This document shows, piece by piece, positions 43,147 to 56,908 of a DNA stretch of 64,000 bases; position 1 is the first letter of the stretch; each line of letters opens with the position of its first letter. A model generated the notes under the pieces. It had not been told where the DNA came from, searched no databases, and was given only the letters and a program-made list of their open reading frames with translations. This DNA is from Rugamonas violacea (GTDB lineage Bacteria > Pseudomonadota > Gammaproteobacteria > Burkholderiales > Burkholderiaceae_D). Position numbers and translations under genes: made by a program. The stretch lies in contig NZ_JAEMNU010000153.1 of assembly GCF_016461825.1 (NCBI RefSeq), positions 54,380 to 118,379 on the forward strand, read 5' to 3'.

Positions 43147-45843
43147 TTACTCCGCCGCTGCCGCCGCCTTCTTGGCCGGGGCTTTCTTCGCTGGCGCCTT
43201 CTTCACCGCCGCCGTCTTGGCGGGGGCCTTGGCGGCGGCTTTTTTAGCCGGCGCCTTGGCGGCCGCCTTCTTGGCCGCCGGTTTCTTGGCCGGCGCCGCG
43301 TCCGCCGCGCCTTCCGCGCCGTCGTCCGCCACCGCCGCCGCCTTGCCCTTGGCCGGTGCCTTGGCCTTGCGCTCCTCGAACTCGAAGCTGATCTTGCCGT
43401 CCTTGCCGCGCACCAGGAAGGCCTTGAACGGCCGCCGCGTGCGCTGCGAAACGAAGCCCGGCATCAGGTCGGTCTTGCCGTCGTTGAGCAACTTGACCAT
43501 CTGTTCCGGCAGGATCTCCTGTTGCAGGATGATGCGGCCGCTGCGGAAATCGCAAGTCTTCGGCTTCGCCACGCTGTGTTCGCACACATAGGCCAGGCCC
43601 ATCTCGTAGACGCCGGCGGCGCACTTCGGACAAGGTCCCAGCGCGGTCTGGCCGGTGAAGTCGACACCCTCGCCGTCCTCGCTGTCGTCGTTCTGGCCGA
43701 AGTCGAACTCCAGCTTGAAGTTCTTGATGTCCTCGTCGCGCACGATGCGCAGGATGGCGGCGAACGGCCGGCCCATCTTCGAGCGGAAGCCCTGCAGCGG
43801 ACCGATGGTGCGCTTGGTCAACAGCTCTTCGACTTCGGCGATCTCGAACTGGCGGCTGCCCGGCGTCTTGCTCATCGAGAACTCGCACTTGGTGCAGGCG
43901 AAGCGGCGATAGTTCTCTTTGACCACGCTGCCGCAGTTCGGGCACGGCGTCGTCATCGTGTGGTAGTCGCCGGGGATGGTGTCGTTGTCGTATTCCTTGG
44001 CGCGCTTGACGATGATCTGCGTCATCTGGGCGATCTCGCGCATGAATTCCTCACGCGAAATCTTGCCCTTTTCCATCTGCGACAGCTTGTATTCCCATTC
44101 GCCGGTCAGTTCCGGCGCGGTCAGCTCGTTGACGCCGAGGCCGCGCAACAGCGTCATCAGCTGCGACGCCTTGGCGGTCGGCATCAGCTCGCGGCCTTCG
44201 CGGATCAGGTAGCGCTCGGTCAGCAGGCCCTCGATGGTGGCGGCGCGCGTCGCTGGCGTGCCCAGGCCCTTGCCGGCCATGGCGTCGCGCAACTCGTCGT
44301 CGTCGATCAGCTTGCCGGCGCCTTCCATGGCCGACAGCAAGGTCGCCTCGGTGTAGCGGGCCGGCGGCTTGGTCACCAGGCCGTTGGCGCTGACCGACTC
44401 GGTCTGCACCTTCTCGCCCTTGGCCACCGGCACCAGATTGCCGCCGGCGTTGCCTTCCTTGTCCTCGTCGGTCGAGGCTTCCTTGCCGTAGATCGCCAGC
44501 CAACCGGGGTTGGTCATGACCTTGCCCTCGGTCTTGAACTGGTGGCCGGACACCTCGGTGTAGCGGGTGGTGACCTGGAACTCGGCCGGCGGGAAGAACA
44601 CCGCCATGAAGCGGCGGGTGACCAGGTCGTACAGCTTCTGTTCCGGCTCGGACAGGTTCTTCGGCGCGATCGTGGTCGGGATGATGGCGAAGTGATCCGA
44701 GATCTTGGTGTTGTCGAAGATGCGTTTGTTCGGCTTGACCCAACCCTTGTCGAGGATCTGCTTGGCGAACTGGTGGTAGTTGTTGTTCTCCATCACCATG
44801 GCCAGCGCTTCCTTGACGGTCGGGATGTAGTCCTCCGGCAGGTGGCGCGAATCGGTCCGCGGGTAGGTCAGCACCTTGTGCTTTTCGTACAGCGCCTGGG
44901 CCAGGCCCAGGGTGTTCTTGGCCGAGAAGCCGAAGCGCGAGTTGGCCTCGCGTTGCAGGCTGGTCAGGTCGAACAGCGCCGGCGCCATCGAGGTGGTCGG
45001 TTTCGACTCCTCGGTGACCACGCCTTGGCGGCCACGGCAGGCGGTGGCGATCGAGTCGGCGGCGGTCTTGCTCCACAGGCGCTCGGCCTTCTTCTCCGGA
45101 TCGGTCTCGTCCTTCTTGAACTTGGTGTCGAGCCAGCGGCCCTCGTAGATGCCGGCGGCGCAGACGAACTCGGCGCGCACTTCCCAGAAGTCGCGCGAGA
45201 CGAATTTCTTGATCTTCTCTTCGCGCTCGACGACGATCGACAGCGTCGGCGTCTGCACCCGGCCGACGGTGGTCAGGTAGAAGCCGCCCTCCTTCGAGTT
45301 GAAGGCGGTCATGGCGCGGGTGCCGTTGATGCCGATCAGCCAGTCGGCCTCGGAGCGGCAGCGGGCGGCGTCGGCCAGCGGCATCATGTCCTCGTCGGTG
45401 CGCAGGCGGGTGAAGCCCTCGCGGATCGCGCCGGGCGTCATCGACTGCAGCCACAGGCGCTTGACCGGTTGCTTGGCCTTGGCGTTTTGCGCGATCAGGC
45501 GGAAGATCAACTCCCCCTCGCGCCCGGCATCGCAGGCGTTGATCAGGGTGGTGACATCCTTGCGCTTGATCAGCTTGTTCAAGACCTTCAGCCGGGCCTC
45601 GGTCTTGGCGATCGGGTTCAGCGCGAAGTACGGCGGGATCATCGGCAGATGGGCGAAACTCCACTTGCCGCGCTTGACGTCGTGCTCTTCCGGCACGGCG
45701 ATCTCGAGCAAGTGGCCGACGGCGGAGGACAGCACGTACTCGTCGGATTCAAAGTACTCATCGTGCTTGGTGAAGCCGCCAAGCGTCTTCGCGATATCGT
45801 TCGCGACAGAAGGCTTCTCGGCGATGATGAGGGTTTTGGTCAT
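43147..45843 (-). CDS. topB: DNA topoisomerase III
   Basis: 898 aa type IA topoisomerase. N-terminal TOPRIM (IIAEKPSVANDIAKTLGG, CDAGREGELIFR), catalytic Tyr in KVLTYPRTDSRHLP, GLGTPATRAATIEGLL, and two C-terminal four-Cys zinc modules (CPNCGSVVKENYRRFACTKC; CPKC..CEH..CDF). It is longer than the roughly 650-aa E. coli enzyme: the last about 75 residues are a Lys/Ala/Pro tail (AAKAPAKKAAAKAPA-type repeats) like a histone H1 tail, common in Burkholderiales. Last gene of the LysM-dprA-smg-topB series. Confidence 0.97.
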   Translation of the reverse strand: MTKTLIIAEKPSVANDIAKTLGGFTKHDEYFESDEYVLSSAVGHLLEIAVPEEHDVKRGKWSFAHLPMIPPYFALNPIAKTEARLKVLNKLIKRKDVTTLINACDAGREGELIFRLIAQNAKAKQPVKRLWLQSMTPGAIREGFTRLRTDEDMMPLADAARCRSEADWLIGINGTRAMTAFNSKEGGFYLTTVGRVQTPTLSIVVEREEKIKKFVSRDFWEVRAEFVCAAGIYEGRWLDTKFKKDETDPEKKAERLWSKTAADSIATACRGRQGVVTEESKPTTSMAPALFDLTSLQREANSRFGFSAKNTLGLAQALYEKHKVLTYPRTDSRHLPEDYIPTVKEALAMVMENNNYHQFAKQILDKGWVKPNKRIFDNTKISDHFAIIPTTIAPKNLSEPEQKLYDLVTRRFMAVFFPPAEFQVTTRYTEVSGHQFKTEGKVMTNPGWLAIYGKEASTDEDKEGNAGGNLVPVAKGEKVQTESVSANGLVTKPPARYTEATLLSAMEGAGKLIDDDELRDAMAGKGLGTPATRAATIEGLLTERYLIREGRELMPTAKASQLMTLLRGLGVNELTAPELTGEWEYKLSQMEKGKISREEFMREIAQMTQIIVKRAKEYDNDTIPGDYHTMTTPCPNCGSVVKENYRRFACTKCEFSMSKTPGSRQFEIAEVEELLTKRTIGPLQGFRSKMGRPFAAILRIVRDEDIKNFKLEFDFGQNDDSEDGEGVDFTGQTALGPCPKCAAGVYEMGLAYVCEHSVAKPKTCDFRSGRIILQQEILPEQMVKLLNDGKTDLMPGFVSQRTRRPFKAFLVRGKDGKISFEFEERKAKAPAKGKAAAVADDGAEGAADAAPAKKPAAKKAAAKAPAKKAAAKAPAKTAAVKKAPAKKAPAKKAAAAAE

Positions 45844-46064
45844 GTTTTACGTTCTCGTGGTTACTCTATGGGGTGGTTCAGCATGCGCATCATACATGCA
45901 TCATGGGCGGGGCTGAATTTTTGCGTTTCCCGAACAATGACACATTCTTGTCAAAGCGCCAATGATAAGCGGCTTGCCGGGGAATCTGCAAGTGAACTGC
46001 GCGACGGCGCCGTCGCCGCGTCCGGGTGGGGGGCGGCGCCGCCGGCGCCGGGTGGGCAGTGCCG

Positions 46065-46529
46065 CTAATGCAGCAGGCGCGGCGCCTGCTCCTCGTCCGA
46101 GCCGAACAGGTCGTCGAACATCAGCGCGTCCGGCTCCTTGCCCTGGCTCCACAGCAGCATCAGCACGATCACCTTCAGCTTGCCCAGCGTGACGGGCGCC
46201 TCGTCGAGCGCCAGGGCCCGCTCGATGACGATCTCGCGTTGCAGCGGCGACAACACCTTGGCGCTTTCGAGGAACTGGATGAAGCCGATCGCCGCCGTGC
46301 CGAGCACGTCCTGCTCCTCCTCGACGTAGTAGCGGGTGCCGGTGGAGGCCGCCGTCAGCGTCTGCTCGACGCCGGCCATGGCGGTCAGGTCGGTCAGCCA
46401 GACCAGCGCCTCGGAGATCTCCACATCGTCAAAACCGACGGCCGACAGTTTCCTGGCCAATGCGGCCGGTTCCGGGCAGGCATCGGGACGGTAATACGTC
46501 TCGTAGAGATAAACAAGGATGTCGAACAT
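46065..46529 (-). CDS. smg: Smg family protein (DUF494)
   Basis: 154 aa: [20 protein letters not shown] at the N-terminus, a winged-helix-like middle and the acidic C-terminal segment [13 protein letters not shown]. Function is not established; it follows dprA in many proteobacteria, as here. Confidence 0.93.
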   Translation of the reverse strand: MFDILVYLYETYYRPDACPEPAALARKLSAVGFDDVEISEALVWLTDLTAMAGVEQTLTAASTGTRYYVEEEQDVLGTAAIGFIQFLESAKVLSPLQREIVIERALALDEAPVTLGKLKVIVLMLLWSQGKEPDALMFDDLFGSDEEQAPRLLH

Positions 46530-46649
46530 GGCTCTACTCTATCAGTTAAAAGCGCGCCGGCACAAGCCCGGCACACTGCGGGACGGGGTGAAAAACATGC
46601 ATTTATTTCAAGCTTGTCGCATTTTCATGCGGCTTGCGTTTCGCATGGT

Positions 46650-47768
46650 TCAGCCCGGCACGCGCTGGAAGATGCCGCCCGGCAAACGTTCGAGCAGGCC
46701 GGCCAGTTCCAACGCCAGCAACTGGCCGTGCAGCTCGGCCACGCCGACGCCGAGGCGGCCGGCCAGCGCGTCGGCCGTCACCGGGTCGTAGCCGATGGCG
46801 TCGAGCAACGCGTCGACGAAGCGCGCGTCCGGCGGCAGCGGCGCGGCGCCGCCCAGCTGGCCGAGGATGTCGTCGGCCGACTCGACCAGGGTGGCGCCCT
46901 CGCGCAGCAGGGCGTGGCAGCCCTTGCTCAGCACCGAGTGGATCGAGCCGGGGATGGCGTACACCTCGCGCCCCTGGTCGAGCGCCAGCTTGGCGGTGAT
47001 CAGCGAGCCGGAGCCGGCCGCCGCCTCGACCACCAGCACGCCGCGCGCCAGGCCACTGATCAGGCGGTTGCGCTTGGGGAAGTTCTCCGGCCGTGGCGGG
47101 GTGCCCAGCGGATACTCGCTGACGATGCAGCCCTGTTCGGCGATCTGCCGCGCCAGCGCGGCGTTGCGGGCCGGATAGATGCGGTCGGCGCCGGTGCCGA
47201 CCACCGCGACGGTGGCGCCGGCGCCGCGCAGGCCGCCCCGGTGGGCCGCCGCGTCGATGCCCAGCGCCAGCCCGGAGACGATGGTCAGGCCGGCGTGCGA
47301 CAGCGCCTCGGCGAAGCGCTCGGCGTTGAGCAGCCCCTGGGCGCTGGCGTTGCGGCTGCCGACCACCGCCAGCGCCGGGCCGGCCAGCAAGGCCGGCCGG
47401 CCCAGCGCGTACAGCAGCAGGGGCGGGTCGGCGATCTGGCGCAGGCCGGCGGGATAGGCCGGGTCGTCCAGCGCCAGCAGATGGCGGCCCGGCGTGCGCA
47501 GCCAGGCCGCGATGGTGTCGCAGTGCGCGTCGAACGCCGCGTCCGGCAACAGGGCGCGGGCCAGCGCCGTGGCCTGCGCCGGCCGCAACAGTTGGCGCAG
47601 GCGCTCAGGCGGCGCCCGGAAGATCGCGCCGGGCGTGCCGAACTGATCGAGCAGGCGCCGGGCCGACAACAGGCCGATGCCCGGCACGCGCTCCAGCCGT
47701 AGCCAGTCGCGCAGGGCGGCCGACAGCGGCGCCGGCCGGCTTTCGATGGGGGGTGCCGTGTCTGCCAC
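46650..47768 (-). CDS. dprA: DNA-processing protein DprA (Smf)
   Basis: Loads RecA onto single-stranded DNA in natural transformation. 372 aa from a GTG at 47768 (AGGCGCCACC upstream). An N-terminal SAM/HhH-like part (VPGIGLLSARRLLDQFG), the Rossmann core VVGSRNASAQG, VSGLALGIDAAAHRG, GTGADRIYPARN and GGSLITAKLALDQGREVYA-like text (GSGSLITAKLAL), and a C-terminal DprA winged helix (VTADALAGRLGVG). It starts 8 bases after the LysM gene. Confidence 0.97.
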   Translation of the reverse strand: MADTAPPIESRPAPLSAALRDWLRLERVPGIGLLSARRLLDQFGTPGAIFRAPPERLRQLLRPAQATALARALLPDAAFDAHCDTIAAWLRTPGRHLLALDDPAYPAGLRQIADPPLLLYALGRPALLAGPALAVVGSRNASAQGLLNAERFAEALSHAGLTIVSGLALGIDAAAHRGGLRGAGATVAVVGTGADRIYPARNAALARQIAEQGCIVSEYPLGTPPRPENFPKRNRLISGLARGVLVVEAAAGSGSLITAKLALDQGREVYAIPGSIHSVLSKGCHALLREGATLVESADDILGQLGGAAPLPPDARFVDALLDAIGYDPVTADALAGRLGVGVAELHGQLLALELAGLLERLPGGIFQRVPG

Positions 47769-47776
47769 GGTGGCGC

Positions 47777-48874
47777 CTACTCCGGTGATTGCGCGACGTC
47801 GCCCACTTCGACCGGCTCGGTCACCTGCATGATCAGGCCGTATGAGATCTGCTTGAACACGCGGAAAATGAACAAACTGCCCACTTCCTCGTCCGGCAGT
47901 TTGACCTGCGGCTTGCCCATGCCGTGCCAGCCTTTGCTGGCGCCCGGATCGACCACCGTCTTCCCCGCATGGTACAGCTGCAGCACGGCGCCGATATCGA
48001 GCCCGTCAAGCTTTCCACGATTGATGCTGATGACCTGATTCTGCCCGGCGTGGGTGACGCCGCCGTACACCGCCACCACCCGCGCCACCACCCTCTGCTG
48101 GGGCGGATGCGGCACGTAGTTCTGCATCGGCGTCGGCGGCGCCGCCATCAGCTGGTCGCCCACGCCCATCTCCTCCTTGGCGCTGGCGACCACGAAGGTG
48201 TGCACGTCGCTGCCCGGCCGCGCCTCCTGGCGCAGCTTCAGCGTGCCCAGATAGAAGGCCTCGGTGCCGATCACCGCCTGGGTCATCGGGTCCTTCAGCG
48301 GCTTGCCGGGACGGAACACCTGGAACGAGGTGCCGCCCTTCAAGTCGCCGCGCACATAGGCCTTGTCGTCCTTGCCGATGAACACGTGGCCCTCCTGCGT
48401 GGCGATGACGCGCGGCGCGGCGGCCAGCTCGTCGCCCTCGACGATCAGCGGCTGGGTCAGGAAAGGTTCGATGACGCCGGACGGAATCGACTGCACGGCG
48501 TCCTGGCCCAGGCCCTCCATGCGCAGTTGCGGCGACAGGCGCAGCGGGCCCGGCTCGCCCGGCGCGCCGGCGCCGAGCCGGCGGCCCAGCCGCAGTTGGC
48601 CGCTGGCGCGGTCCAGGTAGACCAGCTGGCCCGGATAGATCCAGTGCGGGTCGCGGATCTGCTCGCGGTTCATGCCCCACACCTGCGGCCAGCACCAGGG
48701 CTGGTCGAGGAACTTGCCGGCGATGCCCCACAGCGTGTCGCCCGCCAGCACCGTGTGCTGGTCCGGCGCGTCGGCGCGGAAGCGGCACTCCAGCGCCTGC
48801 GCCGCGCCGCCCGCCGCCAAGCAAAACAGGGGCGCAATCACTAGGCGGGCACCGACTGTGCTAAAATTTTTCAT
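47777..48874 (-). CDS. LysM domain-containing exported protein
   Basis: 365 aa from the ATG at 48874 (MKNFSTVGARL). Signal peptide ending near GAAQALE, then a LysM module (HTVLAGDTLWGIAGKFLDQP to HWIYPGQLVYLDR) that binds peptidoglycan, then a roughly 250-residue region of beta strands of unknown role. The position upstream of dprA and divergent from def-fmt is a standard Burkholderiales arrangement. The ribosome site is weak. Confidence 0.92.
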   Translation of the reverse strand: MKNFSTVGARLVIAPLFCLAAGGAAQALECRFRADAPDQHTVLAGDTLWGIAGKFLDQPWCWPQVWGMNREQIRDPHWIYPGQLVYLDRASGQLRLGRRLGAGAPGEPGPLRLSPQLRMEGLGQDAVQSIPSGVIEPFLTQPLIVEGDELAAAPRVIATQEGHVFIGKDDKAYVRGDLKGGTSFQVFRPGKPLKDPMTQAVIGTEAFYLGTLKLRQEARPGSDVHTFVVASAKEEMGVGDQLMAAPPTPMQNYVPHPPQQRVVARVVAVYGGVTHAGQNQVISINRGKLDGLDIGAVLQLYHAGKTVVDPGASKGWHGMGKPQVKLPDEEVGSLFIFRVFKQISYGLIMQVTEPVEVGDVAQSPE

Positions 48875-49148
48875 TAATATGTCCGTTAGGTGCCGCACGA
48901 CGGCAGGCCGAACGCCCGACGGTCGGGCCGCAACGCCCCGCCCGCCACAGCGCAAGAGACGGCATGAACACGCTACCCTATCGATTCCGTGGATGATAAG
49001 GCTTGCCGAACTGAATCAAATTCTGCCCATAAAACCCTGAACTAGCAAGCGAAACGCGCTGCGGCACACGGCGCGGCGCCCGCATTGTGCACAGGGACGG
49101 CAGCGCACACCGCTTCAACCCATTCCTATCCATTACCAGCAAATACGT

Positions 49149-49691
49149 ATGTCGATACTCAATATTCTCCGCTACCCCGATCCGCGCCTGCACAAGATCG
49201 CCAAACCCGTCACCGTCTTCGACGCGGCCCTGGAAAAACTCGTCGCCGACATGGCCGAGACCATGTACGACGCCCCCGGCGTCGGCCTGGCCGCCTCGCA
49301 GGTCGACGTGCACGAACAACTGCTCATCATCGACGTGTCCGAGACCAAGGACGCCCTGGTCACCTACATCAACCCCGAAATCATTTGGGCCAGCGACGAG
49401 ATGGAGGTCTATGATGAAGGTTGCCTGTCGGTGCCCGGCGTCTACGACGGCGTCGAACGCCACGCCCGCGTCAAGGTGCGCGCGTTCGACGTCAAGGGCC
49501 AGCCCTTCGAAGTCGAAGCCGACGGCCTGCTGGCCGTCTGCATCCAGCACGAGATGGACCACCTGCTGGGCAAGGTGTTTGTCGAGTACCTGTCGCCGCT
49601 CAAGCGCAACCGCATCAAGACCAAGATGCTGAAGGAAGAGCGCGGCCTGGAACGCGAAGCGATGCTGCGCGCCCAGGGCCGGCGTTTCTGA
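49149..49691 (+). CDS. def: peptide deformylase
   Basis: Removes the N-formyl group from nascent proteins. 180 aa with the three metal/active-site motifs [18 protein letters not shown] and [11 protein letters not shown]. Followed by fmt, which adds the formyl group to initiator tRNA; the pair is conserved. Confidence 0.98.
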   Translation: MSILNILRYPDPRLHKIAKPVTVFDAALEKLVADMAETMYDAPGVGLAASQVDVHEQLLIIDVSETKDALVTYINPEIIWASDEMEVYDEGCLSVPGVYDGVERHARVKVRAFDVKGQPFEVEADGLLAVCIQHEMDHLLGKVFVEYLSPLKRNRIKTKMLKEERGLEREAMLRAQGRRF

Positions 49692-49775
49692 GCGGTAGCT
49701 GATTCGAACGGCCGCGCGAGCGGCCGGCCGGCGCGCGCGGTCGGCGCCGGCGCAGTGCAACCCAAAGGAACCACA

Positions 49776-50732
49776 ATGAAAGTCATCTTCGCCGGCACGC
49801 CGGAATTTGCCGCCGTCGCCCTGCGCTCCCTGCATGCGGCCGGCTTCGAGATCCCGCTGGTGCTGACCCAGCCCGACCGCCCGGCCGGCCGAGGCCTGCA
49901 TCTGCAGCCCTCGGCGGTCAAGCAGTTCGCCCTCGGCCAGGGCATCGAGGTGCTGCAGCCGCTGTCGCTGCGCATGGACAGCAAGGACCCGCAGCGCGCC
50001 GCCGAGGCCCGGGCCGCCCACGAGCGCCTGCTGGCCACCGACTACGACGTGATGGTGGTGGCCGCCTACGGCCTGATCCTGCCGCGCGCCACCCTGGACA
50101 TCAAGCCCTGCCTGAACATCCACGGCTCGCTGCTGCCGCGCTGGCGCGGCGCCGCGCCGATCCACCGCGCCATCGAGGCCGGCGACGACGAGACCGGCGT
50201 CACCATCATGCGGATGGAGGAAGGCCTGGACACCGGCCCGATGCTGCTGATGGAGCGCGTGGTCATCGGCCCGCACGACAACACCGGCATGCTGCACGAC
50301 ACCCTGGCCGCGCTGGGCGCGAAGATGATCGTCCAGGCGCTGCGCAAGATGGAGCAGGGCAAGCTGGAGGCCGTGCCCCAGCCCGAGTCCGGCGTCACCT
50401 ACGCCGCCAAGATCAGCAAGGAGGAGGCGGCGCTCGACTTCAACCTGCCGGCGCTGGAGGTCGGCCTGAAGATCCGCGCCTTCAACCCCTTCCCCGGCGC
50501 CCACGCGCTGGTCAACGGCGTCGTCGTCAAGATCTGGACGGCCGAGGCGATCGAGGCCGACAGCAGCTTCGAGCCCGGCCAGGTGCTGGCCGCCGACGCC
50601 CAGCACGGCATCGTCGTCGCCTGCGGCGCCGGCTCGCTGCGCCTGACCGAGCTGCAAAAGCCGGGCGGCAAGCGCCTGCCGGCGGCCGAGTTCATCAAGG
50701 GCTTCCCGCTCGAAGGTCTGAGCTTCGCCTAA
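49776..50732 (+). CDS. fmt: methionyl-tRNA formyltransferase
   Basis: 318 aa from the ATG at 49776 ([16 protein letters not shown]), with AAAGGAACCAC upstream; a GTG at 49755 is less likely. Formyl-THF site [18 protein letters not shown] with the catalytic His, DDETGVTIM and a C-terminal OB-like tRNA-binding domain ([13 protein letters not shown]). In many Burkholderiales htpX/rsmB and ntrY-ntrX follow; here a toxin-antitoxin pair and other genes intervene. Confidence 0.98.
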   Translation: MKVIFAGTPEFAAVALRSLHAAGFEIPLVLTQPDRPAGRGLHLQPSAVKQFALGQGIEVLQPLSLRMDSKDPQRAAEARAAHERLLATDYDVMVVAAYGLILPRATLDIKPCLNIHGSLLPRWRGAAPIHRAIEAGDDETGVTIMRMEEGLDTGPMLLMERVVIGPHDNTGMLHDTLAALGAKMIVQALRKMEQGKLEAVPQPESGVTYAAKISKEEAALDFNLPALEVGLKIRAFNPFPGAHALVNGVVVKIWTAEAIEADSSFEPGQVLAADAQHGIVVACGAGSLRLTELQKPGGKRLPAAEFIKGFPLEGLSFA

Positions 50733-50783
50733 GCCGGGGCGCGCCCGCCGCGCCCCCGCCTCCGGCCATCCGGTCAATGGCCG

Positions 50784-51017
50784 TCAAACAGTTTTAGCAG
50801 CAACTCCTCCCAATGCGTGATGCTGGGCGACATCGTTAAGAATTGCCGACAACGTTCCCACTCTCACGGGATCATGCAATGGCACGGTCAAGTGATGTTC
50901 GCCCGCGACTGAAGTCCGCAGGCGAACATGACTTGCCGTTTGCCGCACTTTCGCATAGCCAAGTTTGCCCGGTGCAGCAATAAGCTCCGCTGCGGACAAT
51001 CCGCGCGGCAATTTCAT
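50784..51017 (-). CDS. hicA: HicA-type toxin (mRNA interferase)
   Basis: 77 aa double-stranded-RNA-binding fold: GLSAAELIAAPGKLGYAKVR, the catalytic His in QTASHVRLRT, and HHLTVPLHDPVRVGTLSAIL, the best family landmark. HicA toxins cleave mRNA. The ATG overlaps the stop of the upstream antitoxin (ATGA), giving coupled synthesis. Less GC-biased than its neighbours. Confidence 0.9.
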   Translation of the reverse strand: MKLPRGLSAAELIAAPGKLGYAKVRQTASHVRLRTSVAGEHHLTVPLHDPVRVGTLSAILNDVAQHHALGGVAAKTV

Positions 51018-51220
51018 GCTGCCATGACTTCTTCACGGATGAAGTGCAAACGGATCAGTTTCGGCCCCGCTCCCTCATCGAAATGACAACGCACGGCGTC
51101 GCGGATCTCTCGGCGCAAAGATGCAAGATCGTCCGCCTCCGTGTAAATCGACTGCCCCATGGCGCGCGCCAGAAAGCCGCCCTCATGGGCCTCTTCAACG
51201 AGAAAAAGTATTTCATTCAT
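51014..51220 (-). CDS. HicB-like antitoxin (short form)
   Basis: 68 aa. A partial RNase-H-like HicB fold: ILFLVEEAHEGGFLARAMGQ, IYTEADDLASLRREIRDAV and RCHFDEG. It lacks the C-terminal DNA-binding domain of full HicB, so autoregulation would need another factor. Antitoxin comes first, toxin second. The start codon follows a run of 11 C, with the only Shine-Dalgarno (GAGGGAG) upstream of that run. Confidence 0.85.
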   Translation of the reverse strand: MNEILFLVEEAHEGGFLARAMGQSIYTEADDLASLRREIRDAVRCHFDEGAGPKLIRLHFIREEVMAA

Positions 51221-51231
51221 GGGGGGGGGGG
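51221..51231 (-). repeat. homopolymeric C11 tract at the hicB start
   Basis: Eleven G on the plus strand (C on the coding strand) separate GAGGGAG from the hicB ATG. An upstream ATG at 51240 reads ATG AGG GAG CCC.. and, with 11 C, terminates in a TGA overlapping the hicB ATG; with 12 C it would run in frame into hicB. A sequencing length error is a real possibility. Confidence 0.9.
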
Positions 51232-51358
51232 CTCCCTCATCCGATGGCGCTGTGTTTTGACGTGTTGAGACATCATACGCTCACGGCCAAGGCCGAGGAT
51301 GATCACGCTGTAGCTGTTGGCACCCTTTAGAGCAAGCGGAATTCCCCTCGCGCGCGCC

Positions 51359-52114
51359 TCAGGTTTTGTAGCCCGGGTCCATGCGGTCGAGCTTGCGCAC
51401 CAGCGCCGGCCAGACGAAGGCGCCGCCCATGCCGCCGGTCTGCACCCGCATCGCCTCCGCCACGCCCTGCACGATCTGCGGCGCCACCATCGTCAGCGGG
51501 CCGCCGGCCTGCGCCGCCAACTGGATCTGGCAGGTGCTCTCGAAGGTGTACATGGCCAGGAAGGCGTCGGCCACCGTGTTACCCACCACCAGCAGCCCAT
51601 GGTTGCGCAGCACCAGGAAGTTGGCGCGGCCCAGGTCGGCCTGCAGCCGCGGCTTTTCCTCGTCGCGGAAGGCGACGCCCTCGTAGCCGTGGTAGGCCAG
51701 GGAGGCCAGCACAAAGGTCGACTGCTGCGAGATCGGCAGCACGCCGCCCTGCTGCGCGCTGAGCGCCACGCCGGCGCGGGTGTGGGTGTGGATGACGCAG
51801 CCGGCGTCGTCGCGCACCTCGTGCACCGCGCTGTGGATGACGAAGCCGGCCGGATTGACCGGAAACGGCGAGTCGAGCAGCTTGTTGCACTGCTGGTCGA
51901 CCTTGACCAGCGACGAGGCGGTGATTTCCTCGAACATCAGGCCGTAGGGGTTGATCAGGAAGTGGTGCTCGGGGCCGGGGATGCGCGCGCTGATGTGGGT
52001 GAACACCAGGTCGCTCCAGCCGTAGGCGGCGGCCAGGCGGTAGCAGGCGGCCAGCTCGACGCGCAACTGCCATTCGGCGTCGCTGACCAGGTGTCGTACC
52101 GAGGGGATTTCCAT
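51359..52114 (-). CDS. class II aldolase/adducin family protein
   Basis: 251 aa from the ATG at 52114 (GGAGACAAGCAC upstream). YGWSDLVFTHISARIPGPEH (GNxS-like phosphate loop), the metal-binding HTHTRAG, and LRNHGLLVVGNTVADAF match the family. Many members are sugar-phosphate aldolases, but this subgroup (EIPSVRHLVSDAEWQLR start) has no known substrate. Divergent from a Crp/Fnr regulator across 145 bases. Confidence 0.92.
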   Translation of the reverse strand: MEIPSVRHLVSDAEWQLRVELAACYRLAAAYGWSDLVFTHISARIPGPEHHFLINPYGLMFEEITASSLVKVDQQCNKLLDSPFPVNPAGFVIHSAVHEVRDDAGCVIHTHTRAGVALSAQQGGVLPISQQSTFVLASLAYHGYEGVAFRDEEKPRLQADLGRANFLVLRNHGLLVVGNTVADAFLAMYTFESTCQIQLAAQAGGPLTMVAPQIVQGVAEAMRVQTGGMGGAFVWPALVRKLDRMDPGYKT

Positions 52115-52259
52115 GTGCTTGTCTCCGTGGATTGTGGATGATGGGAGCGGCGTGCGTTGCGCCGGCTGTGCGGCGAATCGGGCCGGGCCCGATCCGCCGA
52201 GCCACCACCTTACTCCGGGCTTATACTGGCAACTGTCAAATTTTTTACATTTCGCCAAA

Positions 52260-52949
52260 ATGGCCTCGAACCTGGAATTGCTCGTGCCGCTGTCGGCCAA
52301 CCCGTGGTTCGCCGCGTTGCCGCTGGCCGAGCGCAAACGCATGCTGGCCGGCGCCGAGCGCCAGCGCCTGCGGCCGGGCGAGATGCTGTTCCGCCAGGGC
52401 GACGCGGCCGGCGGCTTCTACGCGCTGGTGGCGGGCGCGCTGAAGATGTCGTCGCTCAGCGAGGACGGCAAGGAGGCCATCCTGGTGGTGCTCGAAGCGG
52501 GCAACTGGTTCGGCGAGATCTCGCTGATCGACGGCCAGCCGCGCACCCACGACGCCACCGCGCTGGGCGCGGCCGAGGTGCTGCTGCTGCCGCGCGCCGC
52601 CTTCGACGCGTTGATGCGCCGCCGCGTCTTCGCCCAGGCCATCGCGGCGATGCTGGCGGCGCGCATCCGTCTGCTGTACGGCATCGTCGAGGATGTCACC
52701 CTGCGCTCAAGCCGCGCCCGCGTCGCCCGCCGCCTGCTGCTGCTGGCGCGCGGCGACGCCACCATGTCGCCGCTGCCGCGCGCCCGCGTGCCGGTGTCGC
52801 AGGAGTCGCTGGCGATGATGCTGGGGCTGACCCGGCAAACGCTGTCGAAGGAATTGAAGTGGCTGGCCGCCGAGGGCCTGATCGCGCTCGGCTACGGCTA
52901 TATCGACGTGCTGTCGGCGCCCCGCCTGGCCGCGCTGCGCGACAGCTAA
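52260..52949 (+). CDS. Crp/Fnr family transcriptional regulator
   Basis: 229 aa from the ATG at 52260 ([11 protein letters not shown]). A cyclic-nucleotide-binding-like beta barrel ([37 protein letters not shown]), a dimerisation helix and a C-terminal winged HTH ([20 protein letters not shown]). It has no cysteine ligands for an Fe-S cluster, so it is not an O2-sensing FNR. It may control the divergent aldolase gene. Confidence 0.93.
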   Translation: MASNLELLVPLSANPWFAALPLAERKRMLAGAERQRLRPGEMLFRQGDAAGGFYALVAGALKMSSLSEDGKEAILVVLEAGNWFGEISLIDGQPRTHDATALGAAEVLLLPRAAFDALMRRRVFAQAIAAMLAARIRLLYGIVEDVTLRSSRARVARRLLLLARGDATMSPLPRARVPVSQESLAMMLGLTRQTLSKELKWLAAEGLIALGYGYIDVLSAPRLAALRDS

Positions 52950-53020
52950 CAAGGCCATCGGCAAGGGCGCCCGGCGTTGGGCGCCTGGCGCGCCGCCTGT
53001 TGCTGGAATGCAGCGCCGGC

Positions 53021-53049
53021 CTGAAGCATATGGCGCGATGCCGTATAAT
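53021..53049 (+). promoter_or_regulatory. candidate metH promoter
   Basis: CTGAAG and a perfect TATAAT (53044-53049) with a 17-base spacer; start codon 59 bases downstream. No cobalamin or SAM riboswitch is recognisable in the 158-base gap. Confidence 0.5.
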
Positions 53050-53107
53050 TTTAGACCGCCGCCTGCCACATGGGCGCGCCTGCCCCTCCGCCCAAAGAAA
53101 GTATCAA

Positions 53108-56908
<3,801 letters not shown>

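Noticed and set aside
43147-43370. The Lys/Ala/Pro repeats at the end of topB as a new repeat family
   Set aside because: Histone-H1-like tails are common on Burkholderiales topoisomerases and are explained by protein composition; the period is not a strict 12 bases.
52157-53107. N-terminal extension of metH upstream of 53108
   Set aside because: It overlaps the Crp/Fnr gene in another frame and has no similarity to methionine synthase.
52950-53107. A cobalamin or SAM riboswitch before metH
   Set aside because: No B12-box (GCCACTG-like) or SAM aptamer motif is visible in the short gap.
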